From NCBI RefSeq assembly GCF_000701405.1, contig NZ_JNIV01000008.1, positions 22,682-86,681 of the forward strand: 64,000 nucleotides of DNA, written 5' to 3'. The notes under the pieces were generated by a model. The model was not told where the DNA came from, searched no databases, and saw only the letters and a program-made list of their open reading frames with translations. Positions 1 to 8,114 of the stretch are shown in pieces. Made by a program: the position numbers and the translations under genes. The first letter of the stretch is position 1, and each line of letters opens with the position of its first letter. This stretch comes from Deinococcus marmoris DSM 12784. Its GTDB lineage: Bacteria > Deinococcota > Deinococci > Deinococcales > Deinococcaceae.

Positions 1-474
1 CTGCACGCTCTCGCTGCTGATCTTGCCGTTTCCGGCGATCACGTCGAAGCGTTCGCGCAGTTCGCGGCTCAGGGCCTGCAACTCCACGGGGTTGTCGGCG
101 GGTGCGGGCAACTCGGTGATGCTGGCGCGCAGGTAATCGCCCTCGGTGTACTTGCCCACCTTGACGCGGGCCACGGCGCTGACCAGCATCTGCACGGTGC
201 CGTCGGGGTTCTTGCGGACGCGCAGCACATTGCAGGCGGTGCCGGTGTCGTACAGGTCCGCGCCCTTGGGATCATCCACGTCCTTGTCCTTCTGGGACAC
301 GATCAGGATGACCTTCTCGGCGTTCATGGCGGCCTCGATGGCGTTGATAGAGATAGAACGGCTGGCGTCGATGTGCTGCACCATCGTGGGGTAGATCACG
401 CTGCCGCGAACCGGGCAGACGGGGACAATTTTGGGGAGATTCAGGCTGGTGCTTTGGGTCTTGTCGGTGGGCAT
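1..474 (-). CDS. lon: Lon protease, N-terminal part (runs off the left edge)
   Basis: ATP-dependent Lon protease degrades misfolded and regulatory proteins in the cytoplasm. Only the first 158 codons are in the window. They encode the N-terminal substrate-binding LAN/PUA-like domain, with the stretches [24 protein letters not shown] and [20 protein letters not shown] that are typical of Deinococcus-Thermus Lon. The ATG at 474 is preceded by AAAGGAG 6 nt upstream, a strong Shine-Dalgarno site. The AAA+ and Ser-Lys protease domains lie outside the window. The upstream region carries a promoter overlapped by an HspR-type operator, so the gene is probably heat-shock controlled. Confidence 0.93.
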   Translation of the reverse strand, partial: MPTDKTQSTSLNLPKIVPVCPVRGSVIYPTMVQHIDASRSISINAIEAAMNAEKVILIVSQKDKDVDDPKGADLYDTGTACNVLRVRKNPDGTVQMLVSAVARVKVGKYTEGDYLRASITELPAPADNPVELQALSRELRERFDVIAGNGKISSESVQ

Positions 475-552
475 GCGGAACTCCTTTGGCCCTTGCAGGT
501 CAGTGGAAAGAGGAGGTCTCCGGTGGCATGTACTGATGGATCTGCCAGGAAA

Positions 553-591
553 CTTGAGTGCAAGTATATCAAGTTTAAGAAGTCAAGGCAA
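553..591 (-). promoter_or_regulatory. lon promoter with overlapping HAIR-type (HspR) operator
   Basis: On the minus strand a -35 box TTGCCT (586-591) and a -10 box TATACT (563-568) are separated by exactly 17 bp. The -10 box lies inside CTTGAGT-N7-TATCAAG (553-573), which matches the HAIR consensus CTTGAGT-N7-ACTCAAG bound by HspR at 12 of 14 positions. This placement suits repression of lon. Transcription would start about 80 nt before the lon ATG. The rest of 475-819 shows nothing else recognisable apart from the -10 box of the next gene. Confidence 0.7.
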
Positions 592-808
592 GTGCTTTCT
601 GAAGCTGTAGCGGGCGGTCTGGGCCAGCGGTCTACCGTGTCTATGTCACTCCCAGAGCGTACTCCCGGTGCGCTGACACCAACCTCACGCAAGCTGACGG
701 CGGCTTAACGCGGGCGGGGGTCTGCTTCTCGGGGGGAGGCCAGGGATATCGCCTACTTTACCTGACGGGCGGGAGGCGCATCAGTCGCATCTCGTGCCGT
801 TCAGCCCC

Positions 809-1905
809 TAAGCTGAGTTATGGCCCAGGTCCGTTTCGTGATTCCAGAGTTGCCGCCGAACATGCCGCATGGCGTCCTGTTCCTGACTGGGGATCACCGG
901 AAGTGGGGCAATGACCCGGCAGGCTGGACCTTCGAGCGTTCGGGAAACAGAGCCGTACTGGACGCCGATCTGCCCGAGGGCGCGTTGCTGGGGGTCAAGG
1001 TCCGCGTATCGCATGACGAGCAGGCCACGGAAGAGGGCGACGTGTGGGGAGGCCGCACCCCTGCCCATAAAGCTGTTGTCCACGGCGATATGGAAATTCA
1101 GCTCCAACTGGAGGGCTGGCAGGACACTCGACAGGGCAGAGGACGGCCTTCCGCCTCGGCCCCGCCGCGCGAGGAATTGACGCTGGCAGCGCCCTGGGGC
1201 GAGCAGATTGTACGGCTATGGTGGCCCGAAGCATCCACGCCGCCCTTGCCGCTGCTGATCATGCACGACGGCCAGAACGTGTATGACGAGGCTTCCACCT
1301 TCGCCGGGCAGAGTTGGAGCGTCGTTGAGGCTGCCCAAGCCCTGGCCGATGAGGGCCATCCCTGCCTGATCGCTGCTCTGAGCGTGAACGACGAGCGCAG
1401 CCGCCGTTACGCGCCGTTTCACTTCGAGATGAATGATTTCAACTCTGGGGCGGACGAGTATCTGGACTGGATTGCAGACACGCTCAAGCCCGCGCTGGCC
1501 GAGCGTTTCGGCATGGCTCCGCAGACAGCTCTGGCCGGGTCATCCTTTGGCGGCCTCGTCACGCTGTACGGCGGCTTGCGCGCTCCCGCCGAGTTCGCCA
1601 CGCTGGGCGTCTTCAGCCCGGCCATCTTTCCTGCCGATTTCGAGTTGCTGCGCTGGATGGAAAACCGCCCGGCCCCACAGTCCCGCGTCTGGCTCGACAT
1701 GGGGGACCGCGAGGCCGCTTCTCTGAAGGGTGCGGCAGAGATGGTGGCGCTGACCCACGATCTTGCTGCCCGCCTGAAACCTAGAGTGCGTGAAGTTCAC
1801 GTCACCATCGGGGCGGACCACTGGCACGACGAGGCCGCGTGGGCGGAGCGTTTCCCGGCTTTTCTGCGCTGGTGGCTGGAAGGCTCGCCCACTTCCCGGG
1901 AATAG
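809..1905 (+). CDS. Esterase-family alpha/beta hydrolase with N-terminal beta domain
   Basis: The coding part is 820-1905 (361 aa); 809-814 is its -10 box TAAGCT, 5 nt from the ATG, so the mRNA is probably leaderless. Residues about 1-100 resemble a carbohydrate-binding or isoamylase-like beta domain. Residues about 125-355 form a putative-esterase (EstD/Fes-like) fold with the nucleophile motif GSSFGG (Ser242), Asp296 in DMGDRE and His334 in GADHWH. No signal peptide is visible, so it is probably cytoplasmic. The substrate cannot be told; relatives act on carboxylesters such as siderophore or acetylated sugar esters. It stands alone, ending 3 bp before the convergent gene. Confidence 0.85.
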
Positions 1906-1908
1906 GAT

Positions 1909-2532
1909 TTACAGGCTGGCTATCGCGTCTGAAATGCCCTGCTCTCCGGCCACCATCTCGAAGGTCTTGCCCGCCGTGGACGGGTCAGTCAGACAGGCCA
2001 GGACCACGCTCGCCACGTCGTCGCGCGGGATCATGCCGCCTTCTACCTGCCCGCCCACCGTGACTCTGCCGCTGCCAGGTTCGTCGGTCAGGCCGCCAGG
2101 GCGCACGATGGTCCAGTCCAGACCGCTTTGCTGCACATGGCCGTCCGACTGCGCCTTGACCTTCAGCACCTGCTGCAAAAAGGGCGGCATCTGCTCCGGG
2201 CGGTCCACGCCCATGCTGCTGACCACGATCAGCCGCTTCGGGCCGCGCTCCGCCAGGGTGTCGGCCACGCGCCCCAGGGCCTCGCCGTCGATGGCCTGAT
2301 AATTGCCGCCCGCGCCGCCGCCTGCGGCCCAGACCACTACGTCTGAGCCGTCCAGCACCGCCTGCCAGTCGCCCTCCAGATCGCCCATGACGGGTTTTGC
2401 GCCGTAAAGGGACACCATGTCGGCCTGCTCCTCGCGGCGCACCAGCGCCGAAACCTCATGTCCTGCTTTGGCGGCCTGCGCCACCACCCGGCGGCCCACA
2501 CCGCCCGCCGCACCGATCACTGCGATCTTCAT
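1909..2532 (-). CDS. NAD(P)-binding atypical short-chain reductase
   Basis: A 207-aa single-domain Rossmann protein. The N-terminus has the dinucleotide motif GAAGGVGRRV (residues 7-16), followed by ALVRREEQ at the end of the second strand, as in the NmrA/HSCARG and YhfK-type SDRs. A VVSSMGVDRPEQ stretch lies where the active-site serine sits in classical SDRs, but no YxxxK motif is evident, so a catalytic role is uncertain; such proteins may be NADPH sensors or ligases to redox metabolism. A -10 box TAGCCT (2539-2544 on the plus strand as AGGCTA) lies 6 nt from the ATG, which suggests leaderless transcription. Confidence 0.85.
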   Translation of the reverse strand: MKIAVIGAAGGVGRRVVAQAAKAGHEVSALVRREEQADMVSLYGAKPVMGDLEGDWQAVLDGSDVVVWAAGGGAGGNYQAIDGEALGRVADTLAERGPKRLIVVSSMGVDRPEQMPPFLQQVLKVKAQSDGHVQQSGLDWTIVRPGGLTDEPGSGRVTVGGQVEGGMIPRDDVASVVLACLTDPSTAGKTFEMVAGEQGISDAIASL

Positions 2533-2602
2533 GGCCCAAGGCTAGAGCGGGGCCAGCAAAAGTAAAGGGCCAGCCCCCTTAGTCTGGGCGTATCCTGCCC
2601 TC

Positions 2603-3262
2603 ATGAGCGACGCCGCCCGTCCCGATCTTTCCGGCTCCAGTTCCAGACGTGGCGGCGGGCCGCAAGCCGCTGCCCCCGAAGCCGCGCCGCCCGCCGCCGA
2701 TCCACGGGTCTACCGCGCCGTGCTGGCGCTGACCTACCTGCCCGTGATGCTCAGCGGCGCACACCTGGAAGTCCACGGGCGCGAGCATGTGCCGCCGCCC
2801 GGCACGCCATTGGTGGTCGCGGCCAACCACCGTTCCGGCCTTGATCCGTTCATGGTGGCCCGCTCCCTGCCGCCGGGCCGCCTGGTGCAGTTCATGGCAA
2901 AAAAAGAGCTGTTCGTCCCCGTGATCGGCTGGATCATCAGCACGGGCGGGAGCTTTCCCATTGACCGTTCGGGCAATGATCTGGGGGCCGTGCGGATGGC
3001 GGTGCGAATCCTCAAGAACAACGGCACGGTGGGCATCTTCCCGCAGGGAACGCGCGGCGGCCCGGCCCTCCAGGGCGGTGTGGCCTTGATTGCCGCCAAG
3101 GCCCGCGCCCCGATCCTGCCCGCTGGCATCTGCCGCGAAGGCAAACGCTGGATCGTGCGTTTCGGCCCGCCCATCGAAGCGCAGGGCGGCATTAAAGGCG
3201 TGACGGCGGAGCTGGGTGAGCGGCTGCGGGAGCTGGCGCAGCCTGTGGGAGAGCTGGTCTAG
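2603..3262 (+). CDS. 1-acyl-sn-glycerol-3-phosphate acyltransferase family protein (PlsC-like)
   Basis: A 219-aa acyltransferase of the LPLAT/PlsC family that would transfer an acyl chain to lysophosphatidic acid at the inner membrane face. Block I is NHRSGLD (His76-x4-Asp81), and block III is FPQGTRGG, with Gln replacing the usual Glu of FPEGTR. The substitution is worth noting, although this motif binds phosphate rather than doing the chemistry. The first 35 residues are Pro/Ala-rich and probably disordered. The -10 box TATCCT (2591-2596) is 6 nt from the ATG (leaderless). The neighbouring acyl-CoA ligase (convergent) fits a lipid role. Confidence 0.85.
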   Translation: MSDAARPDLSGSSSRRGGGPQAAAPEAAPPAADPRVYRAVLALTYLPVMLSGAHLEVHGREHVPPPGTPLVVAANHRSGLDPFMVARSLPPGRLVQFMAKKELFVPVIGWIISTGGSFPIDRSGNDLGAVRMAVRILKNNGTVGIFPQGTRGGPALQGGVALIAAKARAPILPAGICREGKRWIVRFGPPIEAQGGIKGVTAELGERLRELAQPVGELV

Positions 3263-3281
3263 CCGCAGGGCGTAGCCAGAT

Positions 3282-4850
3282 TCACCTTTCCCGCATCTGC
3301 GGTTCCCGCACCTGTGTTTCCCGCGTCTGCGTTTCCTGCGCCTGCGCCCGCAGCACATGCTTCAGCACCTTGCCGCTGGCCGTCTTGGGCAGCTCTGCAA
3401 CGAGGTGGACATGGCCAGGCAGGGCGTATTCGGGCAGATGTGGGGCGCAAAACCCGCGCAGTTCCTCGCCGCGCACGCCCGCGCCGGGGTGCAGGGTGAC
3501 GAAGGCCACCGCGCAGGTCTGGTCCGGCTGCGGATGTGCGGCCACCACCACGGCCTCGCGCACGCTGGGATGGCGGTACAGCACGGCCTCGATCTGCGCG
3601 CTGGAGACGCTCTGGCCGCCGATGGTCAGCAGGTCGCCCGCCCGGTCCAGAATGTCCACCCGCCCATCGGGATGAACCACCGCCAGATCGCCGGTATGCA
3701 GCCAGCCGCCGTCCAGCGCCCGCCGGGTGGCCGCGCGGTTCCTGTAGTAGCCTTTCATGACCTGATTGCCCCGAATGACGATCTCGCCAGGGGTGAAGCC
3801 GTCGGCGGGAACCTGCTGCCCGTCCTCTGCCACCACGCGCACCTGACCGCCGAACATCATCGGGTGACCCTGGCGGGACAGGATGCGGGTGTCGCCTTCC
3901 TCTGAGTCCAGTTCGCTGACGGTCATGACCGCATTGGTTTCCGTCAGGCCGTAGCCGTGCAGCACCTGAAAACCCTGCGCCTGAAGCTGTTCCAGCAGAC
4001 GCGGCGGCGGGAGCGTTCCGGCCATCAGCAGCCGCACCGGGCGCGGCAGGGTCATGGGCGCAGCGGAATCCGAGAGCGGCGTCAGGATGGCGGGCGAGGC
4101 GAACAGATGCGTGATCCCGCGTGTCATGAGTGCCCGCCTCAGCTCAGGTGTCTCGTCGCCGCCCAGCATCACATGGGTGCCGCCCGCCGCCGTCACCGCC
4201 CAGGCGCTGCCCCAGCCGTTGCCGTGCGCCAGCGGCAGGGCATGCAGGTACACGCTGCCGGGCCGCAGGTTCAGGTGGTACAGCAGGTTGCTGAGGTTGA
4301 TATAGGCATTGCGGTGCGTGACCATCACGCCCTTGGGATCGCTGGTGGTGCCGCTGGTGTAATTGATGCTGATGGGCGAATCCTCGTCCAACGTGGACGG
4401 AACTTCAAGAGGAGCGGGGGAGACGGCACTCAGCCTCGCGCCCAGATCAGAAGCGTCTCCGATTTCAATGATGAGGATGTTGAGTTCGCCCAGCCGCTCG
4501 GCCACACGCGCTAGACAGCCTGTGTCCACCAGCGCCACCACCGGATCGGCGTGGCCCGCCAGAAAGCGCAGTGCCTCGTCGCTGAAGGCGGGATTCAGGG
4601 GCACGATGACGCCTCCGGCCAGCGGAACGGCGAGAAAGGCCAGCAGCGCATCCGGCGTGTTGGGAGAAATCAGCAGGGCATGGGTGCTGGGCCGCAGACC
4701 ATTTTCCCGCAGCAGCGTGACGAGGCGGGCAGTGCGGTCTGCCAGCTCTGCGAAACTCCATGTTTTCCCGCCCGACTCGATGGCCGGACGTTTTTTGTGG
4801 ATGTGCAGGGCGCGCAGAACGGGTTCGAGAGGGGTCAGTGGCGTTTTCAC
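3282..4850 (-). CDS. Class I adenylate-forming acyl-CoA ligase
   Basis: A 522-aa AMP-binding enzyme that would activate a fatty or other carboxylic acid to its CoA thioester. Visible core motifs are the P-loop YTSGTTSDPKGV, the GYGLTET (A5) motif, LHTGDLAVV plus DRAGD (A7/A8), and the C-terminal catalytic lysine in PKTASGKVLK (A10). The GTG start at 4850 is preceded by GAGG 7 nt upstream. The last ~20 codons are built from degenerate 15-bp tandem repeats (3288-3347) that encode a charged tail not needed for the fold. It is transcribed divergently from the Liv-type transporter cluster and probably shares its regulation. Confidence 0.9.
   Translation of the reverse strand: MKTPLTPLEPVLRALHIHKKRPAIESGGKTWSFAELADRTARLVTLLRENGLRPSTHALLISPNTPDALLAFLAVPLAGGVIVPLNPAFSDEALRFLAGHADPVVALVDTGCLARVAERLGELNILIIEIGDASDLGARLSAVSPAPLEVPSTLDEDSPISINYTSGTTSDPKGVMVTHRNAYINLSNLLYHLNLRPGSVYLHALPLAHGNGWGSAWAVTAAGGTHVMLGGDETPELRRALMTRGITHLFASPAILTPLSDSAAPMTLPRPVRLLMAGTLPPPRLLEQLQAQGFQVLHGYGLTETNAVMTVSELDSEEGDTRILSRQGHPMMFGGQVRVVAEDGQQVPADGFTPGEIVIRGNQVMKGYYRNRAATRRALDGGWLHTGDLAVVHPDGRVDILDRAGDLLTIGGQSVSSAQIEAVLYRHPSVREAVVVAAHPQPDQTCAVAFVTLHPGAGVRGEELRGFCAPHLPEYALPGHVHLVAELPKTASGKVLKHVLRAQAQETQTRETQVREPQMRER
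3288..3347. repeat. Degenerate 15-bp tandem repeat, four units, in the ligase C-terminus
   Basis: Four consecutive units resembling TTCCCGCATCTGCGG begin at 3288, 3303, 3318 and 3333. The unit length is a multiple of three, so the frame of the minus-strand acyl-CoA ligase is preserved, giving repeated Arg/Glu/Gln-rich residues just before its stop codon. Confidence 0.75.
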
Positions 4851-4930
4851 GGCGGAGCCTCTGGCAGGGGGAAGGTGGGGGATAGAATCAGCCCAGTCTG
4901 AGGATTGACCCTCAGCATTTGCTCTAAATG

Positions 4931-4980
4931 GTCTAGACAGATCAGCCCCGATCTCTCATTTGGGTAATAAGCGTCTAGAC
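4931..4980. promoter_or_regulatory. Paired GTCTAGAC operators (GntR/HutC-like)
   Basis: The perfect 8-bp palindrome GTCTAGAC occurs at 4931-4938 and again at 4973-4980, 42 bp apart, which is four helical turns. The first copy in context (TGGTCTAGACA) is very close to sites of HutC-subfamily GntR regulators such as DasR and NagR (core GT-N-TA-N-AC). The pair sits between the divergent acyl-CoA ligase and the transporter operon. A possible -10 for the operon is CATAAT at 5012-5017. No regulator gene of this family is in the window. Confidence 0.6.
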
Positions 4981-5095
4981 AAATACACATTCACAGCCTG
5001 AGCCATACGCCCATAATCACTTCACCGACAATCTTCGCTTTGCTCATCCTCTGTTCTGTCAGACGCTGTTCTCAGGTTCCTTCACGCGAGGTGTC

Positions 5096-5896
5096 ATGTC
5101 ACAGCCTTCAACTCCCCAACTCGAAGTTCACGGAGTGACCCTCACCTTCGGCGGCCTCAACGCGCTGACCGACGCGAGCCTGACCGTGCCGCCGGGCGAG
5201 ATCGTCAGCATCATCGGGCCGAACGGGGCAGGGAAGACCAGTCTGCTGAACTGCATCAGCGGCTTTTACCACCCGACAAAAGGCCGTATTACCTTCGGTT
5301 CCCATGACCTGAGCCGCGCCGCACCCAACGTGGTCACCAGTTACGGCATTGCCCGCGCCTTTCAGAATCTGGAGCTGTTCCGGGGCCTCAGCGTGGTGGA
5401 AAACCTGCTGCTGGCCCGGCACACGCACCTGCGTTACGGCCTGCTGGACAGCCTGATCTTCTATGGCCGCGCCAGCCGTCAGGAGGCCGAGAACCGCGCC
5501 TACGTGGAGCGCATCATCGACTTCATGGAGCTGGAGGAACACCGCGCCCACCCCGTCGGCACGCTGGCCTACGGCATCCAGAAGCGGGTGGAGGTGGCCC
5601 GCGCCCTGACCCTCGCGCCCCAGTTGCTGCTGCTCGACGAGCCGATGGCGGGCATGAACGTGGAGGAAAAGGAAGACATGGTGCGCTTCATTCTGGACAT
5701 CCAGCGCGAGCAGGGCATCACCATCGTTTTAATTGAACACGATATGGGCGTGGTCATGGACATCAGTGACCGCGTGTACGTGCTGGATTTCGGCCAGTTG
5801 ATCGCGGGCGGTAAGCCTGAAGAGGTCAGTGCCGATCCGCGTGTGATTGAGGCGTATACGGGTGTTGCGGAAGAACAGCAGGCGGTGGGCGCGTGA
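5096..5896 (+). CDS. ABC transporter ATPase, LivG-like
   Basis: A 266-aa ABC ATPase of the branched-chain amino acid (HAAT) type, powering uptake from the cytoplasmic face. Walker A is GPNGAGKT (about residue 43), the signature region is LAYGIQKRVEVARAL (a degenerate LSGGQ, usual for LivG), and Walker B is LLLLDEPMAG followed by the H-loop IEHDMG. The ATG follows GCGAGG. It is the first gene of a plus-strand operon and its stop overlaps the start of the acyl-CoA synthetase by 4 bp (GTGA), so the two are translationally coupled. Confidence 0.9.
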   Translation: MSQPSTPQLEVHGVTLTFGGLNALTDASLTVPPGEIVSIIGPNGAGKTSLLNCISGFYHPTKGRITFGSHDLSRAAPNVVTSYGIARAFQNLELFRGLSVVENLLLARHTHLRYGLLDSLIFYGRASRQEAENRAYVERIIDFMELEEHRAHPVGTLAYGIQKRVEVARALTLAPQLLLLDEPMAGMNVEEKEDMVRFILDIQREQGITIVLIEHDMGVVMDISDRVYVLDFGQLIAGGKPEEVSADPRVIEAYTGVAEEQQAVGA

Positions 5897-7857
5897 CCCC
5901 CTACGACGTCGGGGATGTTACTGAGCTGACCATTCCCCGGCTCCTTGCAAAACGTGCGGCCCAGACGCCGAAAGCCGTGGCCCTGCGCCATAAGGAATAC
6001 GGCATCTGGAACGAGACGACATACGCGGAATATTTGACGCGGGCTCAGCAGGTGGCCGCCGGGCTGCACAAACTCGGCATCGTGCGCGGGGAGAAAGTCG
6101 CCGTGATGGCCGACAACATTCCTGCCTGGGTCTTTATGGAAATTGGCGTACAGGCGCTGGGAGCCGTCAGCGTGGGCGTGTACCAGAGCAGTTCGTCCGA
6201 GGAAGCCCGTTACGTGCTGGACTACACCGACGCCGTGGTGGTGCTGGCCGAGGACGAGGAGCAGGTGGACAAGCTGCTGGACCACCGTGCCAGCCTTCCC
6301 CACATCCGCAAGGTGATTTACGAGGACGGGCGCGGCATGAGCAAGCACGCGGGCGACGACTGGTTCATTTCCTTTGAGGAACTGCTGGAACTGGGGCGGC
6401 CCGAGGCGGCCCGAGTCTTTGACCGCGAGGCCGCGCTGGGCAAACCCGACGACGTGTGCCACTTCAGCCTCACCTCTGGCACCACCGGGAACCCCAAGGC
6501 GGCCATGCTGTCCCACCGCAATCTGCTGTATATGGGCAAAGCGCTAGGCGAGGTGGACCCGTTAAATCCTGGCGACGATTACCTGTCCTTCCTGCCGATG
6601 GCCTGGATCGGCGAGCAGATGATGACGGTGGCGGTGGCCCTCGCCAATGCCGTGACGGTCAACTTCCCCGAGAGCAACGAGACGGCCATGAGCGATCTGG
6701 TGGAGATCGGCCCGCACTTCATGTTCGCCCCGCCGCGCGTGTGGGAGGGCATTCAGAGCAGCATGTTCATTCGGATGCAGGAGAGTTACGGCCCCAACCG
6801 GGCGCTGTATCGCAAGCTCCTGCAATGGAGTACCGACGCCGCCGACGCCAGCCTGAGCGGGAAAAAGGCGAGTGGCGCGGCGGGCTTCAAAAAGTGGCTG
6901 GCGTACTGGGGGCTGACCCGTCCGCTGCTGGATCAACTGGGCTTTCTGCGCCTCAAACGCGCTTATACCGGCGGCGCGGCGCTGGGGCCGGACGTATTCC
7001 GCTTTTACCACGGCCTCGGCGTGAACCTGAAGCAGATTTACGGCCAGACCGAGAACATCGGCATCGCCTACGTCCACCGCGACGGCGACGTGCGCTTTGA
7101 CACCGTGGGCAAGATCCTCCCTGGCGGCGAGGTCCGAATTACCGACGAGGGCGAGATCCTCAGCCGCAGCCCCGCCGTGGTGGCGGGCTATTACAAGCGC
7201 GACGACGCCAGCGCCGAGACGATTCGTGACGGCTGGCTGCACAGCGGCGACGCCGGACGCCTGACCCCCGAAGGCCACCTTCAGGTCATTGACCGCCTGA
7301 GCGACGTGATGAAGACGGCGAACGGCGAAACCTTCAGCCCGCAGTTCATTGAGAACCGCCTGAAATTCAGCCCTTATATCAAGGAGGCAGTGGCCTTTGG
7401 CGACGGCCAGCACGAGGTCACGGCTTTCCTGAACGTGGACCCCCTGACCGCCGGGCAGTGGGCCGAGAAACGCCAGATTGCCTACAGCACGTACATGGAC
7501 CTGAGCAGCAAGCCAGAACTGGCTGAGCTGATCCTGAAAGAGGTGGAGGAGGCGAATGGGCGACTGGAACCCCATGAGCGAGTCGCCCGTTTTGTGCTGC
7601 TGTACAAGCTGCTCGACGCCGACGACGATGAGTTGACGCGCACCGGCAAGGTCCGGCGCAAGCTGATCCGCGAGAAGTACGCGCCCATTGTTGCCGCTCT
7701 CTACGACGGCTCCGAATCTGTGCGGGTGGAGGCGACGTTCAAATACCAGGACGGGCAGACGCAGAGGGTGGAGACGGCTGTGGTTGTTTATCGCGTACCG
7801 GGGATGGAGCGGGCGGTTCCGCGATCTGGAGTGGCAGCGGCGCGGGTGGGGGCGTGA
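5893..7857 (+). CDS. Long-chain acyl-CoA synthetase
   Basis: A 654-aa AMP-forming ligase of the long-chain fatty-acyl-CoA synthetase (FAA1-like) group. Motifs are LTSGTTGNPKAAMLSHRN (P-loop), QIYGQTE (A5), LHSGDAGRL with IDRLSDVMK (A7/A8) and RTGKVRRKLI near the C-terminus (catalytic Lys). The GTG start overlaps the stop of the preceding ATPase (GTGA). Lying inside a transporter operon, between ATPase and permease genes, it is well placed to trap an imported acid as a CoA ester. The substrate could be a fatty, aromatic or dicarboxylic acid; the sequence alone does not decide. Confidence 0.9.
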   Translation: MTPYDVGDVTELTIPRLLAKRAAQTPKAVALRHKEYGIWNETTYAEYLTRAQQVAAGLHKLGIVRGEKVAVMADNIPAWVFMEIGVQALGAVSVGVYQSSSSEEARYVLDYTDAVVVLAEDEEQVDKLLDHRASLPHIRKVIYEDGRGMSKHAGDDWFISFEELLELGRPEAARVFDREAALGKPDDVCHFSLTSGTTGNPKAAMLSHRNLLYMGKALGEVDPLNPGDDYLSFLPMAWIGEQMMTVAVALANAVTVNFPESNETAMSDLVEIGPHFMFAPPRVWEGIQSSMFIRMQESYGPNRALYRKLLQWSTDAADASLSGKKASGAAGFKKWLAYWGLTRPLLDQLGFLRLKRAYTGGAALGPDVFRFYHGLGVNLKQIYGQTENIGIAYVHRDGDVRFDTVGKILPGGEVRITDEGEILSRSPAVVAGYYKRDDASAETIRDGWLHSGDAGRLTPEGHLQVIDRLSDVMKTANGETFSPQFIENRLKFSPYIKEAVAFGDGQHEVTAFLNVDPLTAGQWAEKRQIAYSTYMDLSSKPELAELILKEVEEANGRLEPHERVARFVLLYKLLDADDDELTRTGKVRRKLIREKYAPIVAALYDGSESVRVEATFKYQDGQTQRVETAVVVYRVPGMERAVPRSGVAAARVGA

Positions 7858-7892
7858 TGGTTTTGGACGGTGTGAGTTGGTGGCTCCCACGC

Positions 7893-8046
7893 AAACCCCT
7901 CAGTCGGCGTCGCCGCCAGCTCCCCTTGAGGGGAGCCAGGAGTGCGCTGCTGGCCGGGCAATTCCGAGACTCTTGCCTCCCTTCTAATGAGAGGTGGCCC
8001 GAGAGGCCGGACTCGCAGAGCTGCGAAGCAGAGGGGTTAAACCGTG
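7893..8046. repeat. Dispersed ~150-bp repeat, copy 1
   Basis: Starts AAACCCCTCAGTC and ends GAGGGGTTAAACCGTGG, so its ends form an inverted repeat. Internal blocks AGCTCCCCTTGAGGGGAGCC and TCTTGCCTCCCTTCTAA recur at 17173-17536 and, in reverse complement, at 59403-59535. It fills the space between the acyl-CoA synthetase and the first permease gene, inside the presumed operon. No coding capacity is credible. Confidence 0.85.
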
Positions 8047-8114
8047 GGACCCACCCCAGAAAACTGCCAACCCAACACCACATCCCCATCACCCCGTCCC
8101 AAAAGGAGGTCTGA

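Noticed and set aside
3288..3347. Tandem units considered as a CRISPR array
   Set aside because: Units are contiguous, 15 bp and degenerate, without spacers; no CRISPR array or cas gene occurs in the window.
7854..8114. Short frames inside the dispersed repeat
   Set aside because: They follow repeat sequence, lack ribosome sites and change between copies.
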